In this document: piece by piece, positions 52,836 through 63,494 of the stretch
Position numbering within the stretch: position 1 is the stretch's first letter
Layout of the letters: each line of letters starts with the position of its first letter
NCBI GenBank assembly: GCA_030248195.1
Contig: JASAND010020903.1
Location: 1-64,000, forward strand
Length of the DNA stretch: 64,000 nucleotides
Reading direction: 5' to 3'
DNA from: Trissonchulus latispiculum
Lineage: Eukaryota; Nematoda; Enoplea; Enoplida; Ironidae
Program-made: the position numbers and the translations under genes
The notes under the pieces: model-generated
What the model was told of the DNA's origin: nothing
The model's input: only the letters and a program-made list of their open reading frames with translations
The model's database searches: none

Positions 52836-52935
52836 AGACGCAGGTGATGGGCCGTACCGCGGCTCACGATTGCTTGTTTGTTCATCTTCACTCTTTAGAC
52901 ACAGTTTTGACAAAGCAGACGACAATACTATTTAA
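52836..52935 (+). CDS. Candidate terminal exon C
   Basis: Acceptor ATTTTTATTTGAACAG precedes it. Its first base completes exon B's last codon (AGA), and the frame continues RDAGDGPYRGSRLLVC to a TAA at 52933-52935. A downstream poly-A signal was not identified. Lower confidence than A and B, because the acceptor is average and the frame is short. Confidence 0.3.
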
Positions 52936-54333
52936 AGTGTGCCTCTAAACTTAGAGGAGTGTTTAAAGCTTTTATACATACTTTAGCTTTATAGCTGCAT
53001 CATGCCACGTATATTGTATATAGTGCATGGTTAGCTATGGTGGAGTGAAGGAAAAGTATAAGTTTTTGTATACATGTGCGGTGTGCATATAATAAATATC
53101 CGTGTACGTATGTTTTTGGGAAGTTGAAAAATGCAATTGTAACATGTAGGAATTTAAATTACTCCACAGAAAGAACATTTGATTTGTACAAATTTTTGGA
53201 ATTGGTTGTGAAAATGTGTGTCTACCATTTCTATTACGCAGTTTGTCGACGGGTGTGAGCGTATGAGCCAATGCGTAATCTAATTTCGTATGATGGGCTT
53301 CGATTCGAGTCAGGTGGTTGTAATTGTGGAAGTTGCAAATATGAACATTTGTAAATGTCAGCAGAATGGAGTAATAACATTTTCCATATGTGTCTTTCCT
53401 CCGTAGAGTCTGACTTTTGAGATGACATTCTTTGCTAAATTCCATACTATACATTTAAACTTTGAGTTATGTTACGTTGGAGACAAATGGATAAGCGTAA
53501 CATTGCTATTACGGTGTTGCTAAGGGGGCGATGCAATAGACTAAAGCAGTATGTACCTGTGGTGCATACCTACCTAGATTTGTTGAAGTAGGGAGTCGTA
53601 GTCAGACAAGTTGGTCCGTCATTTGAGAATATAGTGGTGAGGGCTTGGGCTACTTTGCCGTGTTAGTCTGCTCTGACGTCCACTCAAAAGTGTTCATTTA
53701 GTATACTCCTGTCAAATTAAGTTTCAACTTCCGTTCCGCCTTCTATATCTTTGTAGGTACCTGCACCACTGCTGACCGCGTCCCCGCTCCCTCTTATCAC
53801 GACGACCTACTCCACCCTAAATAATTGAATGTCTTTTCACTGAGTAAGCACATAGAAGCTTACGTAGGTACCTCCGTCTTTATGTAACTTCATACATAAC
53901 TGGCAAAAGTGTACCTATGTCTTGGCAGGGCAATTTTGGTAAAACTTTTCTCTGGCTCTGGGCTGCACGTGGTTATATAAGACACCGTTTTCAATATGTA
54001 CTTATTACTTACACACCTATACACCCAGCAATCATTATAAAGAGAGGGAGTGCTGGCTTTGCTTACTTTAGAGTCATTACTGGAAATGATGGGAGTCCGC
54101 AGGAAAGTTTTCTGGAGGAAATTGTATATTATGTGATATATGGATTATGGATGGAATACATAATATATAATCACTATATATACGTATATATATTCTTCCT
54201 ATACTACTTGAAATGTTAGAATTCGAGAATCTTTTCCTGAGCGTTTGGGGGGGCATGTATTCAACAAAACTTGTCAGAACTCTTGTAGGGGTTGTTTGTG
54301 TTGACAGAACTCTAAGTGTTGTTGTATATTATT
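52936..54333. other. Non-coding stretch
   Basis: No supported gene. A 53757-53829 frame after CTATATCTTTGTAG could be another short terminal exon. A 100-codon frame at 53917 has no recognisable domain and ends in AT repeats. Confidence 0.35.
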
Positions 54334-54342
54334 GTTGCTGTA

Positions 54343-55136
54343 GGTGATAGTAGCTCACGCTGACACCTCAACGTGCAAAGTGTCGTCCTCAATTGTAACA
54401 AGTATTTAACGCTGACACCTTTAACTGCATAGATAAGTGAGCGCATAATTTCTATATCTGTAAAATGCATCATGTATTTTACGCTGACACCTAGCAGTAT
54501 ATGTTTTCTGAAGATTTTACTGGAAATTTCAAATTTCTAATTAAGAACGTGTTTTCCGGTACGTATATATAATAAAGGATAATAACACCAAGAGTTCATG
54601 ATTTTCTCCTATAGATTAGAAGAAGAGTAAGCCACTAGAGGGCTCCTATTCTTGGCATTGCGTAACGGTGCTCCGACCACAAAAGCGAATGTTCCTCCGT
54701 TTGGGGGGGGTCGACAGGTATACCCCCTCCGCTTGGTGGGGGGGGAGTCGGAAGTGGTCCCCGTTTGGTGGGGGGTAGTCAAAAGTGGTCCCCGTTAGGG
54801 GGGGGGGGTTTCGCTGAAAGAGGTCCCCGTGTGTAGGGGGGGGTATATACGCAACGCAGTGAAGAGAAGCCCTCTAGTGGCTTACTCTTCTTCTTAATAA
54901 TAGTGCACAGTAACTTCTGTCTGTTGTTTCTGTTAATACTGTAACCTTACATCTATTCCATTAAAACCGTCAGTGATCATTACTGTAGGTGTCAGCGTAA
55001 AATACATGATGCATTTTACAGATACAGAAATTATGCGCTCACTTATCTAGGCAGTTAAAGGTGTCAGCGTTAAATACTTGTTACAATTGAGGACGACACT
55101 TTGCACGTTGAGGTGTCAGCGTGAGCTACTATCACC
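54343..55136. mobile_element. Mutator-like MITE with 150-bp inverted repeats and 9-bp duplication
   Basis: Arms 54343-54492 and 54987-55136 are inverted with only about two mismatches, starting GGTGATAGTAGCTCACGCTG. A perfect 9-bp duplication, GTTGCTGTA, flanks the element (54334-54342, 55137-55145). Long inverted repeats with a 9-bp duplication point to the Mutator superfamily. Each arm holds three spaced ACGCTGACACCT words, possible transposase binding sites. Non-coding. A 275-bp MITE sits inside. Confidence 0.9.
54619..54893. mobile_element. PIF/Harbinger-like MITE nested in the Mutator-like element, 275 bp
   Basis: Inverted ends GAAGAAGAGTAAGCCACTAG (26 bp in all) are flanked by TTA (54616-54618, 54894-54896), the TWA duplication usual for PIF/Harbinger. 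The interior has direct GTGGTCCCCGTTTGGTGGGG-like repeats of ~45 bp (54715-54835). It is younger than the element it split. Confidence 0.85.
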
Positions 55137-55145
55137 GTTGCTGTA

Positions 55146-56884
55146 TAGTGTATATATTAATTTGCAGTATATTGTTGCTGTTTTAGGGTTTCTTCAGGCG
55201 TGTAACTTTCATATGAAGCAGTTTGCGTAATTAGGGGTTTCTGTTGGGATTTTCGAGTTCGATTGGAATCAGTAATAGTGAATTTTGAAACTCGAACATG
55301 TGTACATATATATATCGTGCACCTGTATACAATGTATTTTCTTTTTTTCTGTGCTTGCTTTACTTTTTAGTTATTTTAGCTCAGAATTCTTCCTACCCAC
55401 TGATTGTTTTCAGGTAAGCATTTGTACGTTTATCTAGAGGTATGCAGGTCTGATGACCATGACAGCATGATGGAGTCGTTCTGGATATTTGGACTGTGAA
55501 AATGGAAATTTAGGGGGAAATGGTAAAATTCGTCTATTTTTTGCCAAAAATAAGTAAATTTGTATGCCCGCTGATATATGCATATCTGCAATACTTAAAC
55601 TTAGCAGGATATTCTATACAGAGGTTTGGTTCAAGCTGGTTTCTGTTCGCGAAAGGCTTGCGAGTAGCGAGTCAGTGATAATTAGGATTAGAAGCTCTAA
55701 ATTTCGTTAAATAGCTGACGTTAAGCTTGACCACGTTTACTTAGTCAGTTTCTTGAGAAAGTACATTTGTAGCATTTAACTAGAGGTGCAGCCATGGAGC
55801 GGTGTTGGCGCGCAGGATCCAACTACAAGTTTTTGAACAGTTTGTAGGTTGGATTAGTATCAGGGAAATCCTTATCATTGTTATTGTTTTGCTTCCAAAC
55901 GCTGCAAAAACGAACCACTCGTAATGATTCAACATTGATGAAATGCAATATTTTATTCCAAGTAAATTACTTAAATTTAAAACAAAACGAAAAAAGAATC
56001 TGTCTTCAGTTGACCTGACTATAATTTAGTCTGAAGTGCTGGCCAAAGGAATGGTGTATATATGTACACATGAAGAAGTAAGGTTACATAGAACTTAAAA
56101 ATATATGCACAAAGAATGATGAAGAAAATGGTTGTTACCCAGGCGAAAAAGGTTACAAAATGTTTTACCTCAGAATGCATTACACAAATCACAGGAAGTG
56201 TAAATTACACAAACCGCAACTAATCCTATCGGACAGATAAAAGCCATAATATAACAGCAAACTGCGAAATAAACAGCTGAAGATAACATGGAATAACTTC
56301 CGTAGCTGTGAGAATGGCGACGAGCAGTACGGTGTATATTTATTTCTCCATTTGCGTATTTTTGCATAAATTTTATTTTCGTTCAGGCTTTTCTTCGCGG
56401 ACCTTCTATTAAGTGAATAAGTTGGTCAGGTTAGTTATTTGCTTTAACCGGAAGTGCGCATAGTCGATTCCATGTCAGCACTCGAACCGTGCCCTTGTAT
56501 AATTATTAAAAACCGAAGAGATAAGGTTTTGGTAGTTTTAAAATCCTAAAAATTGTAGTGTTTCCAGTCAACTCTATCATAGGTTGAATAAACCAATCGT
56601 TGATGCTTTCTAGTAGAAGCAAGACCGTACCCAACGGGAGGGTTTAAGGGTCTGCCTCTGGACCCATCTCTTTGAAATTAGACAATATGCTAGCAGTTAC
56701 AATGTTGTTTTCAATCAAATATTTTCATTTTTGTAAGATTTAACGACCTGAAAGCATTTTTGATTCGAAAGAGTAAACATGTCGCAACATGCGGGTACTT
56801 CCGTCTGCACGTCTTTCGTGCTTCCTTTTCTAAAACTTGGGACCCTCCCCTTTATATGGGTACGGGACTGAGTAGGAGGTGGAG
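55146..56884. other. Non-coding stretch
   Basis: AT-rich, no convincing ORF, repeat or splice pattern. GATAAGGTTTTGG-type single-copy DNA throughout. Confidence 0.4.
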
Positions 56885-57935
56885 TAAAGTGGAAAAGATT
56901 TATGTCAATTGAAAGGAAACGAATCCCGTGGGAACTTCAGTTTTTCCTCTGGTACCGGTTCGGTTAAGCCCGCTTTACGATAAAGTGCGTTGTCTCCTGT
57001 GCTTGGTGCTTTCGTATCCTGTGTTTTGTGCTGTGTTCGGGAGACACTGCTTTGTGCTCAGGGGGCTGAAAACAAGATTCATGATGGGAAAGCACAATAT
57101 CAAAAGCACAGGTCACGGAAACAAGTTTGGAGGTTATTCTAAATTTTGATATTTTTAAAAAATGTTAACAGGATGGTTCTATTGACGTTTCAAATAATAT
57201 AATTTAATAATAATAATAATAAACGATCGCCAGTAATGATTAAAAATAATAATTATTATAAATTAACTTGAGTATTTAATGTTTTACATGAAATCTTTAT
57301 TTATTTACGATAGCTAACTCATGATAATTATTAAATGCTTATGCTAAATTAAGTTTTTAATTTTTGTCTTATTTCGTCCAAATAAGTTTTAATCCAACAT
57401 TGGGAATACTGTGGTGCTCATGTGACGTCCAGTGTCAGTTTTCGACCAACCAGCTTAGAACAAGACCTGTTTTGATTGGAAAGCACTGCAAGTATATACA
57501 ACTCAAAATGTTTGACATTGTCAAGCACTCCCAAAGCACACCAAAAGCACAGAAAACCATCATGAACCGGGAAAGCACAAAGCATTGTTCTTTTGAAACC
57601 ATTGTGAACCGAGAAAGCACAAAGTATGTACAAAGCACATCATCGTGAACCGGGCTTTAATGTGGCGAAGTTAGGTACAAAGCGAAGATAAAAGTAGGAC
57701 ATTCCCAGAAAGTATCGTAGGGTCACCATATCAGTAGGTTCTGGAGCATTTAGGATAGTCTTCAGGATCAGGTTTTCACTGTATGGTTGGATTCCACAAG
57801 GAGAAATGGTATGACCTAAGAAAAACTGAGCCTTGAAAAATTTCTAGCTTTGATAGTTCCAGACGAATGCCGCGAGCCGCTAGTCGTGTTAGTAAAGGAT
57901 GCAGGCTTAATTCATGTTCCTTCTGCAACCAAGCA
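56885..57935 (-). pseudogene. Ty3/gypsy reverse transcriptase relic, split by a TTAA element
   Basis: On the minus strand, 57661-57935 carries the C-terminal part of a Ty3/gypsy reverse transcriptase across two frames: a TRLAARGIRLELSK segment, then FFLGHTISPCGIQP and LRYFLGMSYFYLRFVPNFA, the usual connection to the RNase H region. At least one frameshift separates the pieces. At 57660 the frame is interrupted by the TTAA element 56968-57656 and appears to resume at 56967. Upstream RT motifs were not found. This is an old, inactive copy. Confidence 0.75.
56968..57656. mobile_element. TTAA-target (piggyBac-like) MITE with AAAGCACA repeats, 689 bp
   Basis: TTAA at 56964-56967 and 57657-57660 flank ends GCCCGCTTTACGAT and, inverted, AGCCCGGTTCACGAT. 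AAAGCACA words are scattered within both halves (for example 57091, 57534, 57616), as subterminal transposase sites often are. Its insertion into gypsy-derived coding sequence independently supports the TTAA target. Confidence 0.85.
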
Positions 57936-58496
57936 GAAAGAGAATTTTACTAACTGTTTATTTTTCGATTTTTTGTTTTGTTGTACCTTTTAGTAGGTTT
58001 CGATTCTTGATTTGTAGTAAGAAATCAGTTAAAATTAGAAGACATTATTCATCCAATATTACGGTAATATTCCATGAGTTAGCTGGTCAACAGTTGGGTG
58101 ACTTTCCTATGAAGCTAGAATTGAACGTCACAAAATCACATTTTCTCTGACTCGCAGGTCCTGCTGAAAAAGTTGCAGTTCGCTCGCACCTAACAGGGCC
58201 TCCAGGAATTAGAAGCATGAATCTGGATGGATACGTATTGCGGTGGGAATCCTGTCGGGAGGACCAGAACCCTATCCATCAACTAGCTTGCGGTCATTCG
58301 GCGGTCTAGGCAAATGAAGCCGCAGCCATAATGTCCAACTTAGCCAGTAGCCTTAGCCTTTAGTATTAGGAATCGAAGCAGGCAAGAAGCGCTGCCAAAT
58401 TCCTTATTTCTAGACATTTTACCGACCAGTGGATTTCTGGTCTCCGATCAGACGGGCTCTGTTCTCTAAACCGGCCCGGCCTCTCCGAACATAAAA
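57936..58496. other. Probable gypsy-derived non-coding relic
   Basis: GC content and spacing suggest decayed retrotransposon sequence upstream of the RT relic, but no motif could be read on either strand. Confidence 0.3.
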
Positions 58497-59510
58497 GGGG
58501 GGCTACTAAAATCGACTTGCCCGTCTTTGTCCGATTGGCCTACTTTTTGGCGAAGATATTGAACATGGTCAAAAAATATCTGATACTGAGATCTTAGCTG
58601 CCTTCCAGCCATGTGCAACCGTCGCGTTTATGTGCCCGACCCAAATTAAAATTAAAATATCTGCTGTCTGCAAGACCCTAGCTTCAAGGTTGCCATTTGC
58701 CAGTGTGATTTGGCACATGTGCCCCTAACTGCAGAAAAATACTAGACGTCTGTATATTATCTGCATCTTAGGGAATTATTCTTCAAAGTTTGAAGTTTTG
58801 GCAAAAATAAAAAAATTTTGGCCAACGAAAGGAAAATTTTATTACTGGTGCGAGCTATAAGGCTGTAATTTGGCATATACAGAGGCCCTGTAGGAGTACT
58901 CATTTTGTGCCAAACGGCAAGAAATTCTGCCGCCTGAAAAACTTTTTATGTCAACGTTAATCTTCAGAAATTGCCGAAATCGACATTCTTAGTCTTGTGT
59001 ATCCTGAGTAGAAGCTTTCTGCAGCCGTAGAAGTCGCAGATCTTGGCTGATCGGGCTGAAATTTCATGTGGACGTATTTTCAACCATGCTGAGTTCAAAT
59101 ATCTCAAAAAATTTTAATTTCAAAAAACAATTTTTTCAATTTGGGGTACCATTGTCCAAAAAGTACCATTTTGGCAATTTTTAAAGATTAAACTTGACAA
59201 AATTTCTTCAGTTGGCAGAATTGCCATTTGGCACAAATGAGTACTCATATAGGGCCTCTGTATATGCCAAATTACAGCCTTCGCACCTGTAATAAAATTT
59301 TCCTTTCGTTAGCCCAAAATTTTTAAAGTTTTGCCGAAACTTCAACTTTGAAGAGTTATTCCCTTATATGCAGATAAGATACAGACGTCTAGTATTTTTC
59401 TGCAGATTGAGGCACATGCGCCAAATCACATTGGCTAATGGCAACCTTGAAGCTAGCGTCTTCTATTCTTTGTTCTCTACATATCTCTTCGCCAAAAAGT
59501 AGGAACAATT
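58497..59510. mobile_element. Truncated TTAA-type foldback element
   Basis: The left arm GGGGGGCTACTAAAATCGAC is shared with 62177. The right arm ends within CTTCGCCAAAAAGTAGG at about 59498, so the terminal ~50 bp and its TTAA are lost. The left TTAA is also decayed (ATAAAA). Arms are inverted over several hundred bases. Confidence 0.7.
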
Positions 59511-60192
59511 GCGTCCTTCATGAAACTAAATAAATACAGAAGTAGATCCACCGTGGCCGCCACTACAGGAACCGGCACCTGAAAGTTTGGGTGCCACCCA
59601 TATCGAAAATCTCCAAATGTCTTCTTAGAAATCAAAATTCAAAATTGTGGTCAAAAAATATCGTTAAATTTTGACCGGGGCCGGGCCTAGCCAGGTGCAT
59701 CCCTCACAAGCTGCATCAACCAAAGTTTTTTGAGAAACTCTCTTCATGGAATCGTCGATCCGACAGTAGCTGATTTAGTCAGATCGATTGTTATTTGATG
59801 GAGGGCCACGTCTATGGGGCATATTTTTTGGGGTTTAACGTTTTTGTGTACAAACTGCCAAATTTCACTAACACTGGCTGGCTATACAATTCTAGGCCTT
59901 TTTAAAGCTAAGATAGCAAAATAAGTACTTAAGCACTTTAAGCACTTTAGTTAAAATCCAGCGAAGCTGAGAAAATTTTTAGAAAATTTTGGATCAATCG
60001 GTTTAATAGGGTTATTTTTGTGGTGTTGGGGGTAGGGTTTTTTGGAGTGAAGGGAGTTGCAATTTGGGGGTATATACTGCAGTAATAATAAGCCAAGTGG
60101 CCACAATGCAGAAGGCAAGTCATAAGGCAGAAGTCTACGCATTGGTTCGCAGATCAGTAACGTTCTTATGCTACTTTTTCTACAAGGCTTCC
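59511..60192. other. Non-coding stretch
   Basis: Includes GGGGCCGGGCC..GGTGCATCCCT at 59678-59702, similar to the TAGGGATGCACCG end at 34780. A CAGCGAAGCTGAG hairpin is near 59958. No gene. Confidence 0.4.
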
Positions 60193-60846
60193 TGGGGTGC
60201 GTTTCACAAAGCCCTCTTATCTTTAGGAGCTCCTAAATTTGCAAGTTAAGAGCAAAGTTAAGATTTAGCTGTTTCATGAAGGGCTCCTAGTTTAGGAGAG
60301 CTCTTAAAGTTCGCTCCTAAAATCGGAGCACGTTTTAGCACTCCTAAACCCCCTCCTAAGTTCAAAACAGCACTGTTTGTTATTGTTTTGCCATAAATGT
60401 GATGCAATACGCAACTATAATTCCAAGAAACACATTTTCAATAAATGCGATGGATTATATCATGAAATTTCTCAAATTTAAAATGTTTAATTTTCGTCAC
60501 TAAACTTACATTTTTAAATAAAGATTTTTGCCCTATTAAAGGGATTAATTATTTAGTATACGTGGCTTCAATTAATTTCAGTTAGTTATCATCAATTATT
60601 TTACGTTGAAATTACCAAAAAATATGTGTTTTGTAACAAACTTAAGAGCAAACATACGAGGGCTCCTAAATTTTAGCTGAAAATGGTGTTAAGAGCGCTC
60701 TTAGCGTTAAAATTTAAGAGCAATCTCCAAGTAGTTTTGTGAAACAGTTTAGGAGGTCCTCCTAAATTGCTTGGAAAACCCTCAACTTTTGACTTAGGAG
60801 CAGCTTTAAGAGCGAAATTTAGGAGGGCTTTGTGAAACGCGGCCCA
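60193..60846. mobile_element. GCGTTTCACAAAGCCCTC-ended MITE, ~654 bp
   Basis: TGGGGTGCGTTTCACAAAGC and its inverse GCTTTGTGAAACGC...CCCA face each other. Both arms contain repeated TTAGGAGC/GCTCCTAA words (more than ten). Ends with GTTTCACAAAGC are common among animal DNA transposons, but I do not assign the superfamily. No duplication found. Confidence 0.75.
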
Positions 60847-60964
60847 GTATGTTATGTGATTAACCAAACGCAATGCTGTTTATTCGCAGTGACCCTATTC
60901 CAGTGATGCTGTAGTAATGCAAAAATATACGCGAAGCTAATATACACTCAGTGTTCTAGCTTAA

Positions 60965-62172
60965 GGGGGGGGTCGCTTTGGGTCAAAATCGATAGTCACT
61001 GATTTCGCTCATTTTCACACACAATATAGGTACATATGTTCTCAAAAACAAGACAAAATATTAGAGTTCGAAATTAAACGGCGGCAAAGATATTCAGCTA
61101 TAAATTTGGAAAACTTGAAAATCACTGTGATTTGCCCTCCAAGGTCATGCTGAGACAGAACGGCAGCGAAATTGGGATCAACTAATATGGCAAATTAATT
61201 CTGTGGGTTGGCTAATATTCTAATACTAAAACGACTCCGGGATATCCTGCCAGTCGTTCGCAGTACATTTTTTAATTGTGAACTCAGCCTTTTTCAGCTA
61301 ACTGTGCCTCAAACTTTAACTTGCTCTAACTTTCAGATACTACATTTCACACACATAGTTCTATTAGAAAAGTTGTTCAGCTCATCAGTAGCTATCGAAT
61401 GATACCCAATTTGTCTATATTTTGGAAATTTCAAAAATTGACTTTTGAGACCTATAAGAGATCAAACGAGCCGACACGACAGAAAAGCTTTACCTTGAAG
61501 CATTTGCCTTTAGCATAATGTCCGGCAGGCATTGAGAGTTTTATGTGCCAATTTTGGTGACTTTCGAGTGGGTAACGAGTGAGAAATTATTAAAAGAACG
61601 TGAAATTTTTGCAGAATGATGATTTTTGGCAAAATTAGCACATTTTGTGGCAAGTTTTTTGAGAGCACTACAAATGGTAGAAATCTGCAACTACTGTCAT
61701 AAGAATTCTGTGTATGCGTAGATTGCAACTATCTATAAGCGATTTCTGTAGCGTTTGCCAATCGTGCAGGAGAGGCGAAAATGTTTCGCTGGTCCTGTTT
61801 TTCGTGGTACAGAAAGCACCATTTTTACAAAATTTTGACTTTGAAAAATCGCCAAAAATCTGACACTCAACAGAATTGTACCAGAAGGGTTATTTGCACT
61901 CTCTCATATGTCCTTAACATGTACAACAAGGTTGTAGCGCTGTATCTTGCATACAGCGAAAAATTTTTCTGCCACAAACTTTTTAACCTAACTTTTTCAT
62001 TTTGCTATGTTTAACACATGTCGAGGTCACCTTCGAAGGGCTCTACAGGACGATAGAAGCAATATTACGCAAAACGCTCTTGTCTTGTTTTGAGGAACCA
62101 TTGGGACTACAAAATATGTGAAAATGAGCAAAATCGGAGTTGGTCGAAAAACCGGCCAAAAAGCGACCCCCC
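60965..62172. mobile_element. TTAA-target element with GGGGGGTCGCTTT ends, 1208 bp
   Basis: Inverted ends GGGGGGTCGCTTT are flanked by TTAA at 60961-60964 and 62173-62176. The interior is AT-rich and non-coding. Its right TTAA is also the left TTAA of the next element. Confidence 0.85.
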
Positions 62173-62176
62173 TTAA

Positions 62177-63391
62177 GGGGGGGCTACTAAAATCGACTTG
62201 CCCCGACTTTGTCCGATTGGCCTACTTTTTGGCGAAGATGTAGAGCATGGGTGTGGTCAAAAAATACCGGGTACTGAGATATTATCTGCCTTCCAGCCAT
62301 GTGCAGCCGTCTGGTTTATGTGCCCGACCCCCCGTTTTTCACAACAACCAACATAATTAATTAAAAATTTCTGCTGGATGCAAGACCTTAGCTTCAAAGT
62401 TGCCATTTGCAAATATGATTTGGTACATGTGCCCCGATCTGCAGAAAAATACTAGACGTCTGTATCTTATCTGCATCTCTGGTAATTACTCTTCAAAGTT
62501 GAAGTTTCGGCCAAAGTTTAAAAATTTTTGGCTAACGAAAGGAAAATTTTATTACTCGTGCGAGCTATGAGGCTGTAATTTGGCATAAAAGGAGGCCCTA
62601 TAGGAGTACTCATTTGTGCCAATTTGCAAGAAATTTTGCCGCGTGAAAAAATTTTTATGTCAACTTTAATCTTCAAAAATTGCCAAAATCGCCATTTTCA
62701 GTCTGTCGGATCCTGTGTAGAGGCTTTCTGCAGCCATAGAAGTCGCAAACCTTCACTAATCGAGCTGAAATCGGTTGTGGGTGTGTTTTCGACCACGCTG
62801 AGTTCAAATATATCAAAAAAATTTAATTTCAAAAAATTTGATTTTTTCGATTTCTGTGGGGTGCCATTGCCCAAAAAAGGCGATTTTGGCAATTTTTGAA
62901 GATAAAAGTTGACAAAAATGTTTTTACGCGGCAGAATTTCTTGCCATTTGGCACAAATGAGTACTCCTATAGGGCCTCCTTTTATGCCAAATAAACAGCC
63001 TTATAGCTCGCACTAGTAATAAAATTTTCCTTTCGTTAGCCAAAATTTTTTAAATTTTTGCCGAAACTTCAACTTTGAAGAGTAATTCCCTTAGATACAG
63101 ATAAGATACAGACGTCTAGTATTTTTCTGCAGATCGGGGCACATGTACCAAATCATATTTGCAAATGGCAACTTTGAAGCTAAGGTCTTGCATCCAGCAG
63201 AAATTTTTAATTAATTATGTTGGTTGTTGTGAAAAACGGGGGGTCGGGCACATAAACCAGACGGCTGCACATGGCTGGAAGGCAGATAAGATCTCAGTAC
63301 CCGATATTTTTTTGACCACACCCATGCTCTATATCTTCGCCAAAAAGTAGGCCAATCGGACAAAGTCGGGGCAAACCTTTAGTAGCCCCCC
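62177..63391. mobile_element. TTAA-target foldback element, 1215 bp
   Basis: Ends GGGGGGGCTACTAAA / TTTAGTAGCCCCCC are flanked by TTAA (62173-62176, 63392-63395). The two halves are inverted copies of each other for about 500 bp per arm (for example GTGCCCGACCCCCCGTTTTT at 62320 and its inverse near 63232-63252), so the whole element is a giant imperfect palindrome. Non-coding. Confidence 0.88.
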
Positions 63392-63395
63392 TTAA

Positions 63396-63490
63396 TATGG
63401 ACTTTGTCCGCGTTTTGTAGCCATTTTCTTATTGGCTGGACGTTTAGCGATAGCGTTCAGTGAAGAAATTCCATTATTTTACTTGCTAAG
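63396..63490. other. Short spacer between TTAA elements
   Basis: No feature seen. Confidence 0.4.
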
Positions 63491-63494
63491 TTAA

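Noticed and set aside
53035..53454. 139-codon minus-strand frame
   Set aside because: Composition follows the local AT-rich DNA and no motif or homologous pattern is recognisable.
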